Under the pieces are notes generated by a model that had not been told where the DNA came from, searched no databases, and saw only the letters and a program-made list of their open reading frames with translations. Made by a program: the position numbers and the translations under genes. Of a stretch of 6,098 nucleotides of DNA, positions 1-5,633 are shown in pieces. Every line of letters starts with the position of its first letter. Position 1 is the stretch's first letter. This DNA is from Eubacteriales Family XIII. Incertae Sedis bacterium (lineage in GTDB: Bacteria > Bacillota > Clostridia > Peptostreptococcales > Anaerovoracaceae), in NCBI GenBank assembly GCA_031276775.1, contig JAISML010000253.1, positions 1-6,098 on the forward strand, given 5' to 3'.

Positions 1-2300
1 AGCTGTCCGGCGCATTCAGCATCCGGCGGCAGGCCCTTGCGGATTCCGGCTATTACGATCTGATCGTCACGGACGGCGCGTCGGGAGAGACCGTTACGAT
101 CCCGCGTGTGCAGGGTCTGTCGTCCGTCGCGTTTTACGCGCAGGAGGCGTACGACGCGTCGACGCCCCGCACGGATCTGTATTTGGACAGTTTTCTGCTC
201 AAGCCGGCCGCCCAATCCGTTGTACGGCCCACCGGACACACGGGCGCTTACAACACGGAAAACGACCCCGACAATCTGATACGCAACGCTTCGATCGAGA
301 CGAACCGATTCGGGAAACTGTTCGACGCCGCCATCTGGTACCCGAACAACGCCGCCCTGTTTCAAGACACGACCTACAGCCATTCGGGCAGGGCCAGTCT
401 GCGCATCGCCGATCGGAATGTCTTTTGGCACCGCGCCGAATACCGGGTGGAAGGCTTGGAGATCGAACCGGACAGAACGTACAACATCTCCGGTTACGCG
501 TCCTCCCTCGAAGAAACGACGGTGGATCTGCTCCTGGAGATAGGCGCTTACGGCGGACCGGAGAACGATCCGTATCCGCACCAACTCATCTATCTCTCCG
601 ACGGGGACACGCGTCCCGGCACATGGACCAAACTCTCCGGCTCGTTTCAGATAACCGAGACGCCCACGGCCGACAGGGACTATTTCGACTACACGATCAC
701 ACATTCCGCGTCGGGCGAACGACTTACGATCCCACACGTGAAAGGCATCTCAATGGCCAATGTCATGGTTCAGGAAAAGTACAGCGCGGCCGAAAAGAGG
801 ACGGATCTGTATTTGGACAGTTTCCTGTTCAAAGGGGCGCCCAAAAATCCGGCGCGGCCCGCGGGCCACGCCGGAGCCGGGAATCCGCAAAACGATCCGG
901 GCAATCTGATCCGCAACGGTTCTTTCGAAACGGACAGTTTTTCCCAAAAACTGCAAACGGGGCTGTGGTGGCCCGCCGTGCCCGGCGTCAATCTCACGCG
1001 ACTGTCCGATTACAGCCACTCCGGCTCCCATTCCCTCATGGTGTCCGGGCGCGGCGAGCATTGGCACATGGCCATGTATCGGGTCGGGGCGGAGGATCTC
1101 TCGGTCGGACACGAATACGAGCTTTCCGGTTATTTCAGCAGCCTGGAAAAAACGAGGGCAAACCTCGAGATTACATTCTGGAACGCGCTCCCGGGCAGCA
1201 ACGGACAGTGGGCGTCGGACACCATGATCCTCGATCACGGATCCATCGCGCCGGGTACGTGGACCAAATTGGGCGCGACGTTCAAGCTGACCAAGGAGGG
1301 CGACAGTTATGTCATCGCCTGCAACGGTCAGTCCATCCGCATACCCGCGCGGTATGGGATCGGCTGCATCGAAATCCTGCCGCTTTTGACCCCGGGTACG
1401 TTCAACAGAAAAACGGACATGTATCTTGACAGCTTCCTCATGAAAGACACCACGCCGAAGCCGTCGTTCCCCCAACTGAAAGGTCACGCGAACGAACCGG
1501 ACACCGAAGACATCGACGGGACCCTGAGCAACAACGCCGGTGTTGAAGCGGATTTGCTGTGGAACGATATCAATTTCGGTCTTTGGTTCACCAACGGCGC
1601 CGGATACGATGTCCGGTTCGTCGACGGATTCAGCCATTCGGGGAAACAGAGCGTTCAGATTTACAACCGCAAAAATGGCGCGAACACCTTGCTGTACCGC
1701 GTGGAAGCCGGCAGCATCCAATACGGCGCCGAGTATGAACTCTCCGGGTGGGTTGCGGCCGCGGCAAAGGCAAAAGCGAAACTGATGCTTCAGGTATACG
1801 GCTACGACGGCAGGGGTGGCTATCCGGCGCAAACCGTCCCGCTTTCCTCCGCCGGCGTCGGGCAGACCTTTTCCAACCTGAAAGGTACGTTTGCGATCCT
1901 CTACGAGGACGGCGTTCTGTATTTGAATACCGCCGGCGGAAAAACGAAGATCGGCGCGTGCAAAGGCTTGTCCGGCATCGAATTTTGGGTGGAAACCGAA
2001 GAGGAAGGGCTTTGGCCCCCGGATCTTTATCTCGATTCGTTTTCGCTTTTGATCGGCCGGACGGCGGGCAACCTGTCGATCGCCGGCGCGGGAGCGGATC
2101 CGGAAATCAACAGCGTCATGCAGGGCGACAGCGTGGAAGCCATCCTGACCGGCTTTTCCACGCCGGGTTCCGCGGGCGCCGGCGCGGACGGAATCGTCCT
2201 GATCGTTTCCTGCGCCGTCATCCTCGCGAGCGCCGCGCTTATCGCAATTCGTCTGCTGAAGCGCAGAAAGGCGGCGCAATCCGCAGGGGAAGCCGGGTGA
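1..2300 (+). CDS. Tandem CBM4/9-like domain protein with C-terminal membrane anchor (5' partial)
   Basis: The reading frame is open from the left edge (codons in phase from base 3) to TGA at 2298-2300, giving about 765 visible residues. The GTG at 108 is an internal Val, because homologous sequence continues upstream of it. The protein is a series of units of about 200-210 residues. Each has a linker with GH-x-G, an 'NLIRN-x-S-x-E' opening, 'Y/FSHSG', 'YRVE...Y-x-LSGY/W', a 'PGTWTKL-x-G-x-F' strand and a closing 'DLYLDSF' strand. This pattern is that of the CBM4/9/16/22 beta-sandwich superfamily, which binds polysaccharides. The last repeat is followed by about 50 residues of Gly/Ala/Ser-rich stalk, a hydrophobic helix (2190-2258) and the tail 'LLKRRKAAQSAGEAG', so the C-terminus is probably cytoplasmic and the repeats extracellular. 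No LPXTG sorting motif and no catalytic domain is seen in the visible part; an enzyme or signal peptide may lie upstream. The binding-module call is firm at fold level; the ligand is unknown. Confidence 0.85.
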   Translation, partial: LSGAFSIRRQALADSGYYDLIVTDGASGETVTIPRVQGLSSVAFYAQEAYDASTPRTDLYLDSFLLKPAAQSVVRPTGHTGAYNTENDPDNLIRNASIETNRFGKLFDAAIWYPNNAALFQDTTYSHSGRASLRIADRNVFWHRAEYRVEGLEIEPDRTYNISGYASSLEETTVDLLLEIGAYGGPENDPYPHQLIYLSDGDTRPGTWTKLSGSFQITETPTADRDYFDYTITHSASGERLTIPHVKGISMANVMVQEKYSAAEKRTDLYLDSFLFKGAPKNPARPAGHAGAGNPQNDPGNLIRNGSFETDSFSQKLQTGLWWPAVPGVNLTRLSDYSHSGSHSLMVSGRGEHWHMAMYRVGAEDLSVGHEYELSGYFSSLEKTRANLEITFWNALPGSNGQWASDTMILDHGSIAPGTWTKLGATFKLTKEGDSYVIACNGQSIRIPARYGIGCIEILPLLTPGTFNRKTDMYLDSFLMKDTTPKPSFPQLKGHANEPDTEDIDGTLSNNAGVEADLLWNDINFGLWFTNGAGYDVRFVDGFSHSGKQSVQIYNRKNGANTLLYRVEAGSIQYGAEYELSGWVAAAAKAKAKLMLQVYGYDGRGGYPAQTVPLSSAGVGQTFSNLKGTFAILYEDGVLYLNTAGGKTKIGACKGLSGIEFWVETEEEGLWPPDLYLDSFSLLIGRTAGNLSIAGAGADPEINSVMQGDSVEAILTGFSTPGSAGAGADGIVLIVSCAVILASAALIAIRLLKRRKAAQSAGEAG
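3..2042 (+). repeat. Array of tandem CBM4/9-like coding repeats (about 3.3 units)
   Basis: The closing motif 'LYLDSF' (MYLDSF in the third copy) recurs at 177-194, 807-824, 1419-1436 and 2025-2042. The opening motif starts at 273 ('NLIRNASIE'), 903 ('NLIRNGSFE') and 1521 (diverged, 'TLSNNAGVE'). From base 3 to about 903 the first two units keep an exact 630-base register: 3 matches 633, 177 matches 807 and 273 matches 903. The third unit has small length changes, and the fourth is the most diverged and has lost the conserved 'NLIRN' opening. This indicates duplication of a domain-sized segment, with the leftmost visible copies the youngest or most homogenised. Confidence 0.85.
171..193 (+). 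repeat. Near-exact direct repeat within CBM units (copy 1; copy 2 at 801-823)
   Basis: Twenty-three bases, starting ACGGATCTGTATTTGG, are identical at 171-193 and 801-823, 630 bases apart. They encode TDLYLDS and the start of the next Phe codon, the last strand of a CBM unit. A second near-identical pair is at 272-288 and 902-918 (CAATCTGAT-A/C-CGCAACG). These identical patches in the coding repeats could act as sites of unequal recombination that changes domain number. Confidence 0.8.
2190..2258 (+). other. C-terminal transmembrane anchor of the CBM protein
   Basis: Twenty-three uninterrupted nonpolar or small residues run from 'GIVLIVSCAVILASAAL' to 'IAIRLL'. They are preceded by a Gly/Ala/Ser stalk and followed directly by the cationic 'KRRK'. 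By the positive-inside rule the tail is cytoplasmic and the CBM array outside. This differs from sortase substrates because no LPXTG-like motif precedes the helix ('LTGFSTPGSAG' is all that is there). Confidence 0.8.
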
Positions 2301-2327
2301 CGCGGAAAATTTCTCTTGTTGGCAACG

Positions 2328-2368
2328 GATCCGGTTTCTTCCGTCTGCTGCGCGGGGGAAACCGGATC
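2328..2368 (+). other. Intercistronic hairpin, possible mRNA processing or attenuation element
   Basis: GATCCGGTTTC at 2328-2338 is perfectly complementary to GAAACCGGATC at 2358-2368. The stem extends inward with T-G, T-G, C-G, C-G, G-C and T-G pairs, giving 17 consecutive pairs around a 7-base loop (CTGCTGC, 2345-2351). It lies 27 bases after the stop of the CBM gene and ends 31 bases before the GTG/ATG region's first Shine-Dalgarno-bound start signal. The downstream bases are AAACAGGACAT, so there is no U-tract and it is not a standard intrinsic terminator on either strand. It could protect the upstream mRNA from 3' exonucleases or set different expression of the two genes. Confidence 0.65.
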
Positions 2369-2399
2369 AAACAGGACATGTGATCGATCTGAGAAAGGC

Positions 2400-2404
2400 A
2401 AGGG
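2400..2404 (+). promoter_or_regulatory. Ribosome-binding site that sets the start of the beta-helix gene
   Basis: AAGGG is eight bases upstream of ATG 2413, and the protein starting there opens with a typical signal peptide (MKKIVFVLL). An in-frame GTG at 2380 would add 11 polar or charged residues in front of the signal peptide and has no purine-rich site at suitable spacing, so ATG 2413 is preferred. Confidence 0.75.
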
Positions 2405-2412
2405 CGCCGATT

Positions 2413-5400
2413 ATGAAGAAAATAGTGTTTGTCCTTTTGACGCTGTCGTTGGTTCTCCTCGCGCCTCCGCGCGCGGAGGCGGAGGAACTTCCGGAGACGG
2501 TATCGGATCCGCTGACGGAAGACGCGAAGAACTTTACGCCTTACGGCGGGACGTGGGTCTACCAAGACGGGGCGTACAGCCAGTTGGACGATCTGATCTC
2601 GGGTACGTCGTGGAATTACGGGAGCCATTTCCCGTATGCGTACGCGGATTTCACGGTCGCGTTCGAGATGAAACTGAATGCCGTCGGGGAACAGGAAGGG
2701 TATGCCGGCATCATGTTCCGAAAGGCGAAGCCCGATGATACGCTGGAGATGAGCGGCTACGCCGTTGTATTGAAATCCTACGGTCAGGTCGCCGTATACG
2801 ACTGGTCGAAAACGAAGGTGATGTCCTCCCTGCCGCTTGCCGACCCGTATGGCTGGCACAGCTACAAGATCGAGAACATCGGGAAGAAATTAAAACTGTA
2901 CATCGACGGAGAGATTCGCCAGAGCATCAGCGACGGCGCTTACACGGAAGGATTTTTGGCTCTGACCACCGGCACCGCATCCGCGTCTTTCAGAAATTTC
3001 ACCATTGCGGGAGAGGCGCTGGGAACTGCGGGAGGGATCGGGGTGATCGGCGACGGGAACATGGATATGGAAGCATCGGATACGATTTTTGGGGATCGCG
3101 CGGCGATCGAAGACAGTGAGAACGGTACGGAACCCGCGTGGTTCGCGGCGATGATCGGCAAGTTGGGCGGAAAGGACGCAGACGCGGAAGAAGCGGAAGC
3201 GGAGGTTGTCATGAGCGGCGCCGAGGAACAGACCGGCGGCGTAAGGACGGCGACGCTCGCCGTCGCGGGGGTCGCTGCCGTGCTTCTCGTCGTCGCGCTT
3301 TTGCTGTTTTTCGCCAACCGGAAAGGCGGGCGCAGACAAAAAGGCGCGGCTGCGGCCGCTTTGCTCCTGGCATTGACGCTCGGAGCGGCGCCGGTGCGGG
3401 CTGCGGCCGGCGGAAATGAGGTCTTCGACGGGAGCGCGTTTGAAACGGTCTTCTATGTGTCGCCGAGCGGGGACGACGGCAATCCCGGCACGTCCGAACG
3501 GCCTTTTCAATCCATACGCAAGGCGCAGGAAGCGGTCGCGCGCGTCGTCACCGATCAGAAAGGGGATGTCGCCGTCGTCCTGCGCGAAGGCCGCTACGCC
3601 CAAGGATCGCCGCTCGTTTTCGACGAAGACGACTCCGGCAAAAACGGTTTTCGCGTCGTCTACATGAGCTATCCCGGGGAGTTGGTTTCCGTCAGCGGCG
3701 GCGTAAAGATCGAAGGTTGGGAAGAGGCCGGTTCCGGCGTTTGGAAAGCGGAAACCACGCTGAATCTCATGCGCCAGCTCTATGTCGACGGCACGCGGGC
3801 AGTCCTCGCGCGCTCCTCACGGGTTCCGTATGAGATATCCACCTACGACAAAACCACGCAGACGTTCATCGTCAACGCGGAAGACGTCGAGGGGATCACC
3901 GGCGGAGAGCTGTGCACATACATGGATTGGAAATTCTCCGTCTCTCCGATCGCGTCCATTGACGGCATACCGAACAATCCTTACGGCAAGGCGATCAAAT
4001 TGAACGATTTTGCCACCAATATCATGCAGACATTCGGGGATCTGCTGGATTTCAATTGCAAATATTTCATTCAAAACGACAAGGCGCTCTTGGACGAGCC
4101 GGGTGAATTTTATTTTGACAGGGGCGAACGAACCGTCTATTACATGCCGCGCGCGGGCGAAGACATGCGGAAAGCGTCGGTATTCGCGCCCGGCGTCGAA
4201 AGTCTCGTAAAGGTCGCGGGCGGCGATCCGCGGTCCCATGTCTCCAATCTGACGTTCCGTGGTCTCGTCTTTGAGCATTCCGGTTACAACAAACTGACGG
4301 ATATCGGCTTGTTGGAATATCAGGCCAACCATTTCTTCACCGAATACAACGGAACGCCTTACTCGCCGATGGACGTGCCGTCCGCGACGATCCACGTGGA
4401 AAACGCGGACAATATCCGGATCGAACGCTGTGTGATCCGGCGTTCGGGCGGCTGCGGGATCAATCTCTATCCGTCGGTCAGCGGGAGCGTCATCGACGGA
4501 TGCGTCGTGACGGACATCTCGGGGAACGGCATCACCGTTTCCCCGTACTGCAGCAACAAGTACACTTCCGACGAACTGTATTCGCCCACCAAGCCTGAAC
4601 TGACGGGCGTCAGGAACATCGACGTCACGAACAACGTCATCACATGGACGGGGCAGGAATTCAAAGCGGCCTGCGCGCTGGCCAATATCCTGGGTTTTGA
4701 GATCGTCATGCGCAACAACGAGATCGCGTTCGCGCCGTATACGGGTATCAGCAACGGCTGGGGGTGGTCCACGCGGGACTACGCGGTCAAGGAAAACACC
4801 GTCGCCTACAACGACATCCACCACATTGGCATGAACAGCGTGGACACGGCAGGTTATTACAATCTGAACGCGCAAAAAGGTACGCAAATCCGCAACAACT
4901 ACATACACGACATACAAAAGGCCGGCACGGGTCGCGCCGGCGCCCCGGTGTTCGCGATCTACCTCGACGAAGGATCCAACCATCTTGTCGTCACGGGCAA
5001 CAGTGTCAAAAATGCGCCCGAAAACCAGGACGACATCATCTTCCACAATACCGGAGGCAAAATCTATTCGTTGGGCAACGATGTTTCCGACGAAGTCATT
5101 GGGAAAGCGGGGGTCGGAGAAGCCTACCGCTCCATATCGTTGAAAAAATACGCTTCAGCGGGAACTTCCCTGACGGAGAATGTTTCCTTGGGGCAACCCG
5201 GGGCGCCCTTTGACGGTGAGATCGGCATGAAACTCACCGCGCGGGAGGATGTGAACGTCACCGCGCTCGGCAGGTTTTGTCTGACAGGCAATGTTGGCGT
5301 TCACAGGCTGACGCTCTATGACGCCAAAGGCAAGGTCGTCGCGCAGACGCTCGCGGATATGTCGAAAGGCACTGCGGATTACAACGGATTCAAATACGCG

Positions 5401-5628
5401 GAGCTGTCCCGGCCGGTACGGCTCAAAGCCGGCGCCTCCTATTTTCTGTCCTCGGAAGAGACGAAAGACGGGGATTGGTGGCTTGAACGCATGTGCAAGG
5501 TGATTCCCAACGAAGCGTTTGCGGTGGACGGCAGCCTCACAAAGACCGAAGACGGTTTCGACATCCCGTCCCGGCCCGGGGCGGGGTATACGGCCGGTCC
5601 GGTCAATCTGTTGTTTGAAAAGGGGTGA
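2413..5628 (+). CDS. Secreted LamG-like / membrane hairpin / GH141-like right-handed beta-helix protein
   Basis: The product is 1071 residues. Residues 1-23 are a signal peptide (cleavage likely after AEA-23). Residues about 29-200 are a concanavalin/LamG-type sandwich of the DUF1080-like kind ('DFTVAFEMKLNA', 'YAGIMFRKA', 'KLKLYIDGE', 'ASFRNFTIAG'). Residues 200-278 are an acidic linker. Residues 280-301 are a transmembrane helix, 303-311 a cationic loop, and 312-330 a second signal-like segment. From 347 ('FYVSPSGDDGNPGTSERPF') a right-handed parallel beta-helix begins, with an N-terminal insertion carrying 'RQLYVDGTRAVLARS' (454-469) and 'LLDEPGEFYFDR' (559-570), which are characteristic of GH141-like proteins. 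Coils follow, for example 24-residue spacing of C673/C697 and G682/G706, then 'YTGISNGWGWS' (776-786) and 'IYLDEGSN' (849-856). Residues 917-1071 form a C-terminal sandwich ('GEIGMKL', 'VTALGRFCLTGN', 'YFLSSEETKDGDWW'). A polysaccharide glycosidase or lyase role is inferred. GH141 includes fucosidase and xylanase activities, but substrate and catalytic residues here are unproven. Confidence 0.85.
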   Translation: MKKIVFVLLTLSLVLLAPPRAEAEELPETVSDPLTEDAKNFTPYGGTWVYQDGAYSQLDDLISGTSWNYGSHFPYAYADFTVAFEMKLNAVGEQEGYAGIMFRKAKPDDTLEMSGYAVVLKSYGQVAVYDWSKTKVMSSLPLADPYGWHSYKIENIGKKLKLYIDGEIRQSISDGAYTEGFLALTTGTASASFRNFTIAGEALGTAGGIGVIGDGNMDMEASDTIFGDRAAIEDSENGTEPAWFAAMIGKLGGKDADAEEAEAEVVMSGAEEQTGGVRTATLAVAGVAAVLLVVALLLFFANRKGGRRQKGAAAAALLLALTLGAAPVRAAAGGNEVFDGSAFETVFYVSPSGDDGNPGTSERPFQSIRKAQEAVARVVTDQKGDVAVVLREGRYAQGSPLVFDEDDSGKNGFRVVYMSYPGELVSVSGGVKIEGWEEAGSGVWKAETTLNLMRQLYVDGTRAVLARSSRVPYEISTYDKTTQTFIVNAEDVEGITGGELCTYMDWKFSVSPIASIDGIPNNPYGKAIKLNDFATNIMQTFGDLLDFNCKYFIQNDKALLDEPGEFYFDRGERTVYYMPRAGEDMRKASVFAPGVESLVKVAGGDPRSHVSNLTFRGLVFEHSGYNKLTDIGLLEYQANHFFTEYNGTPYSPMDVPSATIHVENADNIRIERCVIRRSGGCGINLYPSVSGSVIDGCVVTDISGNGITVSPYCSNKYTSDELYSPTKPELTGVRNIDVTNNVITWTGQEFKAACALANILGFEIVMRNNEIAFAPYTGISNGWGWSTRDYAVKENTVAYNDIHHIGMNSVDTAGYYNLNAQKGTQIRNNYIHDIQKAGTGRAGAPVFAIYLDEGSNHLVVTGNSVKNAPENQDDIIFHNTGGKIYSLGNDVSDEVIGKAGVGEAYRSISLKKYASAGTSLTENVSLGQPGAPFDGEIGMKLTAREDVNVTALGRFCLTGNVGVHRLTLYDAKGKVVAQTLADMSKGTADYNGFKYAELSRPVRLKAGASYFLSSEETKDGDWWLERMCKVIPNEAFAVDGSLTKTEDGFDIPSRPGAGYTAGPVNLLFEKG
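2497..3012 (+). other. Concanavalin A/LamG-like (DUF1080-type) domain of the beta-helix gene
   Basis: Residues 29-200 show the strand pattern of a single jelly-roll sandwich: 'GGTWVYQDGAYSQ', 'ADFTVAFEMKLN', 'YAGIMFRKA', 'GYAVVLKS', 'WHSYKIENIGKKLKLYIDGE', 'GFLALTTGTASASFRNF'. Such domains usually bind glycans or serve as accessory modules; some DUF1080 proteins act on 3-keto-sugars, but no catalytic residues can be assigned here. It is followed by a Glu/Asp-rich spacer before the membrane. Confidence 0.7.
3250..3402 (+). other. Membrane hairpin with an internal signal-peptide-like segment
   Basis: Residues 280-301 ('ATLAVAGVAAVLLVVALLLF' plus FA) are a strong transmembrane helix. It is followed by the cationic loop NRKGGRRQKG and then by 'AAAAALLLALTLGAAPVRA' and AAGG. 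The second part has the n-, h- and c-regions of a signal peptide, with a plausible signal peptidase I site V-R-A before AAGG (after residue 330). Predicted topology: LamG domain outside, loop inside, beta-helix outside. If signal peptidase cuts here, the beta-helix would be released while the LamG part stays anchored. Confidence 0.7.
3451..5085 (+). other. Right-handed parallel beta-helix domain (GH141-like)
   Basis: The domain opens with 'YVSPSGDDGNPGTSERPFQSI' core residues (Y348 to I368), the usual cap of secreted beta-helix glycosidases and lyases. It continues with 'SVSGGVKIEGWE' and the 'LLDEPGEFYFDRGERTVYY' insertion, then PbH1 coils: 'VSNLTFRGLVFEHSG' (610 on), 'NIRIERCVIRRSGGCGI', 'GSVIDGCVVTDISGNGI', 'NIDVTNNVITWTG', 'FEIVMRNNEIAF', 'YAVKENTVAYNDIHHIG', 'TQIRNNYIHDI' and 'HLVVTGNSVKN'. 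The family assignment is from recalled motifs and is tentative below fold level. Candidate acidic active-site residues are D811, D833, D852 and E853. Confidence 0.7.
5161..5625 (+). other. C-terminal DUF4082-like beta-sandwich module
   Basis: Residues 917-1071 carry 'FDGEIGMKLTA', 'VTALGRFCLTGNVGVHRLTL', 'YAELSRPVRLKAG', 'YFLSSEETKDGDWW' and the closing 'GPVNLLFEKG'. This pattern is common as an accessory module at the ends of secreted carbohydrate-active proteins. No transmembrane helix or sorting signal follows, so the C-terminus of this protein appears free outside the cell. Confidence 0.6.
5620..5625 (+). promoter_or_regulatory. Ribosome-binding site of the third gene, overlapping the upstream stop
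   Basis: AAGGGG is directly followed by the TGA stop of gene 2 (5626-5628), and it lies eight bases before ATG 5634. The longer string AAGGGGTGA resembles the anti-anti-SD consensus. Only five bases separate the stop and the start, which favours translational coupling. It also supports ATG 5634 over the in-frame ATG at 5652, which has only a weak purine run upstream. Confidence 0.8.
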
Positions 5629-5633
5629 AAGAG

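Noticed and set aside
108..110. GTG as the start of the CBM gene
   Set aside because: The 35 codons upstream align in frame with the equivalent part of the next unit, so the gene runs in from outside the window.
425..1429. Plus-strand frame overlapping the CBM repeats (334 codons)
   Set aside because: It is out of frame with the CBM domains and very rich in Arg, Gly and His; a frame shadow.
2150..2190. LPXTG-like sortase signal before the C-terminal helix of the CBM protein
   Set aside because: The residues read LTGFSTPGSAGAGAD; there is no LPXTG or close variant.
750..2279. Long minus-strand open frame opposite the CBM gene (509 codons)
   Set aside because: It lies wholly antisense to clear CBM repeats, is rich in Arg/Asp/Gly/Val as expected of a shadow frame in GC-rich DNA, and shows no domain, signal peptide or convincing ribosome-binding site.
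2311..2344. Sigma-A type promoter in the gap between genes 1 and 2 (TTGTTG at 2316-2321)
   Set aside because: No acceptable -10 hexamer occurs 16-18 bases downstream; the corresponding bases are TTCCGT inside the hairpin.
2328..2368. Intrinsic transcription terminator
   Set aside because: The stem is strong but no T-run follows it on either strand.
2380..2382. GTG as the start of the beta-helix gene
   Set aside because: It would put 11 extra residues before a normal signal peptide and lacks a ribosome-binding site; ATG 2413 has AAGGG eight bases upstream.
3817..5046. Minus-strand open frame opposite the beta-helix domain (409 codons)
   Set aside because: Composition is dominated by Arg, Val and Asp with no recognisable fold, and the opposite strand codes for obvious beta-helix coils.
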